Source: SHZL01 sp963708905
GTDB taxonomy: Bacteria > Pseudomonadota > Gammaproteobacteria > Xanthomonadales > SZUA-36
Direction: 5' to 3'
Assembly (NCBI GenBank): GCA_963708905.1
Contig: CAVPUV010000057.1
Location: 62,001-126,000, forward strand
DNA length: 64,000 nt
This document shows positions 61,587-64,000 of the stretch, piece by piece. Positions within the stretch are counted from its first letter, which is position 1, and each line of letters opens with the position of its first letter. The position numbers were made by a program, and so were the translations under genes. Under the pieces are notes generated by a model. That model was not told the origin of the DNA. It made no database searches and saw nothing but the letters and a program-made list of their open reading frames with translations.

Positions 61587-62195
61587 TCAACCCATGAGCA
61601 GAGACTTGGTTTCCTGCATGATTCTTTTTCTGCCAAACAGCAATTCGAAACGGCCGCCGCCCAATTGATCCCACAGGACAGCCGAACGCAGTCCGGCCAG
61701 GAGCAAGGTCCTGATCCAGTCGACCGTCCGGTCCAGCTTGAGGTGCTGCGGCTTACCGTTGACCACTACGCGCGGCGGAATCTGGCTGATGGTGTCGGCA
61801 TATAGCACCGCGATTTCATGTGCTTGCAGGTCTTCCCTCTGGTAGTCCTCCAACTCTGCGCCACTAACTGCAATGTGTTCGAGCCGTTCAGCGATGGCTG
61901 CTTGCAGGCGGGCTGATTTCATGAATCGACGCTCGATCTGCAGCAGACAAATGGCGTAACGCAGGGCTTCGGTATAACGATTTTCTCCCTGCAGCGCTGC
62001 CAGCAAGGTTTCCAGGCCCAGGCGCAGATGTTTCTTATCGCCATAGACCAATTCAACCGAAGCAGCTTCAAGCTTGAACAAAGAAAGCAGACTGGCGCTG
62101 GCGGCATACCCCGACCAGGTGCCGTGCCATGCCGCCTGTCGTACCAGTTCCGCGGCCTGCATGATTCCCGCCAAAGCCAGAGTGCGTTCTTTCAT
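61587..62195 (-). CDS. hflD: HflD, lysogenization regulator homologue
   Basis: 202 aa, mostly helical: ALAGIMQAAELVRQAAWHGT, LGLETLLAALQG, RYAICLLQIERRFMKSARLQ, and LKLDRTVDWIRTLLLAGLRS are conserved. HflD is a peripheral membrane protein known for its effect on phage lambda CII; its native role is unclear. It overlaps mnmA by 4 bases, the universal pairing, and this confirms the name. Not followed by purB, unlike in E. coli. Confidence 0.93.
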   Translation of the reverse strand: MKERTLALAGIMQAAELVRQAAWHGTWSGYAASASLLSLFKLEAASVELVYGDKKHLRLGLETLLAALQGENRYTEALRYAICLLQIERRFMKSARLQAAIAERLEHIAVSGAELEDYQREDLQAHEIAVLYADTISQIPPRVVVNGKPQHLKLDRTVDWIRTLLLAGLRSAVLWDQLGGGRFELLFGRKRIMQETKSLLMG

Positions 62196-63352
62196 GCCAG
62201 GGATACTCCTGCCTGATCCGGTCTACGACGCCCTGGTGCTCCTTTCGCCGGAGAATCGCAATCATCTATGACGGCGCCACCAAGACAGACATCGGCAGCA
62301 TAGAGAACCACGGACTGGCCCGGCGTCACGGCCCACTGTGCCTGATCAAACGATAGTGATATCTTTCCGTTTTCGACTTCGTCCAACACGCAAGCCTGCG
62401 GCGGCTGACGGTAGCGTATCTGCGCCTGCAGCCTGCTGCCAGGTTCTGGCGCCACACCCGCAACCCAGCTTGACTGGCTGGCGTTGAGTGTCTTGGCAAG
62501 CAACCAGGGGTGGTCGTGATCCTGCCCCACGTAGAGCACATTTTCCGCCATGTCCTTGTGCAGCACGTACCAGGGGGCGTCCGCGTAGCCGCGGCGGCCG
62601 CCAATACCCAGGCCCTGCCTCTGGCCCAGGGTATGGAACATCAAACCCTGGTGTTCACCGATCACATCTCCTTCGGGCGTGCGTATTTCTCCGGGCTGGG
62701 CGGCGATGTACTCAGCGAGAAATGCTTTGAAGTTGCGTTCGCCAATGAAACAGATCCCGGTGCTGTCCTTTTTGGCATGAACTCGGATGCCGGCGGCAGC
62801 GGCCATCGCTCTGACTTCCGGCTTGTGCAACTCACCAACGGGAAATTCAGTACATGCCAGCTGTTCCTGTCCCAGCGTGTAGAGAAAGTAACTTTGGTCT
62901 TTGTTGCTGTCCCTGGCACGCAACAAGCGATGTGATCCCTGGTGTTCATCGCTGCGGGCGTAATGGCCGGTGGCAATTCGCTGCGCGCCAAGAGCGCGGG
63001 CATGTTCGAGGAAGGTTTTGAACTTGATTTCACGGTTACACAGGATGTCCGGGTTCGGTGTCCGGCCGGCACGATATTCGCTGAGAAATATCTCAAACAC
63101 ATTTTCCCAATATTCAGCGGAAAAATTTCTCCAGTGCAGCGGAATATCCATACCTTCGGCCACAGCCTGCACGTCTGCCATGTCTTTCAAGGCCGTGCAG
63201 GTACCAGAGCGGTCATCTTCCTCCCAGTTTTTCATGAACATGCCTGCTACCTCGCGCCCCTGTTTTTTCAGGCACAGCGCCGCCACGGAAGAATCCACGC
63301 CGCCTGACATGGCGATCATGGTCAATTCATTGTTGTTGGCTAAACCAGGCAT
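62192..63352 (-). CDS. mnmA: tRNA 2-thiouridylase MnmA
   Basis: 386 aa. It makes 2-thiouridine at position 34 of tRNAs for Lys, Glu and Gln. PP-loop MSGGVDSSVAALCLKKQG, catalytic Cys in TPNPDILCNREIKF, the second Cys in STGICFIGERNFKAFL, and the C-terminal barrel with HTLGQRQGLGIGGRRG. It starts about 110 bases from the divergent clpS. The C-terminal 15 residues (GAPGRRRPDQAGVSLA) extend slightly beyond usual and overlap the hflD start. Confidence 0.97.
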   Translation of the reverse strand: MPGLANNNELTMIAMSGGVDSSVAALCLKKQGREVAGMFMKNWEEDDRSGTCTALKDMADVQAVAEGMDIPLHWRNFSAEYWENVFEIFLSEYRAGRTPNPDILCNREIKFKTFLEHARALGAQRIATGHYARSDEHQGSHRLLRARDSNKDQSYFLYTLGQEQLACTEFPVGELHKPEVRAMAAAAGIRVHAKKDSTGICFIGERNFKAFLAEYIAAQPGEIRTPEGDVIGEHQGLMFHTLGQRQGLGIGGRRGYADAPWYVLHKDMAENVLYVGQDHDHPWLLAKTLNASQSSWVAGVAPEPGSRLQAQIRYRQPPQACVLDEVENGKISLSFDQAQWAVTPGQSVVLYAADVCLGGAVIDDCDSPAKGAPGRRRPDQAGVSLA

Positions 63353-63458
63353 GCCCCCTATTTGGGGCCGAAGCGGAAAAGATAAAGTGCATCGCTAGCG
63401 AATCATGACCGCCGCCGCAGGCATCGACGCGCCCGGCTTGCTCGGTTAAAATCAAGCT

Positions 63459-63779
63459 ATGGGACAAGATCTTGAATCCAGAAAAGAACAGGGCATCGAG
63501 CTGGAAGAAGCCCGGCCAGAGGTGGCATTGCCGCCGATGTACCGTGTCATTCTGTTAAATGACGATTACACGCCAATGGATTTCGTGATCGAGATCCTGC
63601 GGCTGTTTTTCAACATGAACCATGATCGCGCGACCCAGGTGATGCTGCATGTCCACACCCGGGGTAAGGGGGTCTGTGGAGTGTTCACCTTCGAAATTGC
63701 TGAAACCAAAGTGGTACAGGTGAATGAGTTTTCACGCCAGCATGATCATCCCTTGAAATGTACCATGGAGAAAGCCTGA
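63459..63779 (+). CDS. clpS: ClpS, ClpAP adaptor for N-degron proteins
   Basis: 106 aa. The core YRVILLNDDYTPMDFVIEIL contains the N-degron binding residues (Asn-Asp-Asp), and QVMLHVHTRGKGVCGVFTFE follows. It delivers proteins with destabilising N-termini to ClpAP. Upstream of clpA, as usual. The N-terminal about 25 residues are acidic and flexible. Confidence 0.97.
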   Translation: MGQDLESRKEQGIELEEARPEVALPPMYRVILLNDDYTPMDFVIEILRLFFNMNHDRATQVMLHVHTRGKGVCGVFTFEIAETKVVQVNEFSRQHDHPLKCTMEKA

Positions 63780-63888
63780 AACCTTGTGGTGTCTATACTG
63801 GTCAGATGGTTCACCGACCAGGCGGGGCAGAGCAGGTGTAAACTGATCAGGGGCGAGCCGCCTTTCGCCAATACAGGGAACCGCAATC

Positions 63889-64000
63889 ATGTTCAGCAAG
63901 GAATTGGAATTATCCATAAGCCAGGCCTACCAGGAAGCGCGCAAGAATCGCCACGAATTTCTCACGGTCGAGCATATGCTGCTGGCTTTGCTGGACAATG
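63889..64000 (+). CDS. clpA: ClpA, ATPase of the ClpAP protease (partial, N-terminus)
   Basis: 37 codons are present, MFSKELELSISQAYQEARKN followed by RHEFLTVEHMLLALLDN, the N-terminal repeat domain of ClpA to which ClpS docks. The gene continues beyond the window. An ATG at 63889; the leader has AGGGAACC. The 109-bp gap after clpS holds a GGTC/GACC hairpin but no clear terminator. Confidence 0.93.
   Translation, partial: MFSKELELSISQAYQEARKNRHEFLTVEHMLLALLDN

Overview
The window reads as a continuous piece of chromosome from a gammaproteobacterium of moderately high GC. This rests on gene order: rlmN-pilW-rodZ-hisS-yfgM-bamB-der, maf(yceF)/yceD-rpmF-plsX-fabHDG-acpP-fabF-pabB-pabC-mltG-tmk-holB-pilZ, mnmA-hflD, clpS-clpA and a lexA-imuA-imuB SOS cassette are gammaproteobacterial arrangements. 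Genus cannot be set from the sequence alone. No rRNA, tRNA, prophage or CRISPR array was recognised.

Layout. 1-6 kb: start of a glutamine synthetase-family gene, then enzymes that together could oxidise a 2-hydroxy acid: an FMN alpha-hydroxy-acid dehydrogenase, a ThDP 2-oxo-acid enzyme, an FAD-linked hydroxy-acid dehydrogenase and a coniferyl-type aldehyde dehydrogenase. 6-9 kb: SOS mutagenesis cassette lexA-imuA-imuB with a LexA box, no dnaE2. 9-17 kb: envelope genes (DUF2207, LemA, DUF2461, Slp lipoprotein) and a MoxR-DUF58-transglutaminase operon. 17-21 kb: patatin lipase and FadE. 21-31 kb: ndk and the rlmN-to-der cluster, interrupted by a group II intron. 31-37 kb: glutathione peroxidase, FolD, the FadI/FadJ beta-oxidation pair, Maf. 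37-49 kb: fatty-acid synthesis, folate (pabB/pabC) and mltG-tmk-holB-pilZ. 49-54 kb: class V aminotransferase, DNA polymerase IV, FadD, a small lipoprotein. 54-64 kb: Lhr helicase, aconitase A, HflD, MnmA, ClpS and the start of ClpA.

The ordinary genes are housekeeping. The unusual content lies between them: at least four kinds of non-coding palindromic element in 64 kb. (i) A multi-hairpin family at about 6.1, 31.3-31.5 (two tandem 126-bp units) and 42.2 kb, plus a related short copy at 25.9/27.9 kb; several hairpins carry GGA in the loop, two of them within ACARGGATG, which resembles a CsrA/RsmA site. (ii) A 266-bp TA-flanked element with 26-bp terminal inverted repeats wedged between fabD and fabG. 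(iii) A 165-bp palindrome at 53.6 kb with a degenerate relative at 36.45 kb. (iv) A 22-bp perfect inverted repeat enclosing 119 bp exactly at the translation start of the DUF2207 gene. The group II intron has landed inside the terminal hairpin of a family (i) element, and four genes (imuB, gpx, fabD, fabG) have TAG stop codons placed exactly at an element boundary. These features are the best candidates for something undescribed; all functional readings of them are inference.
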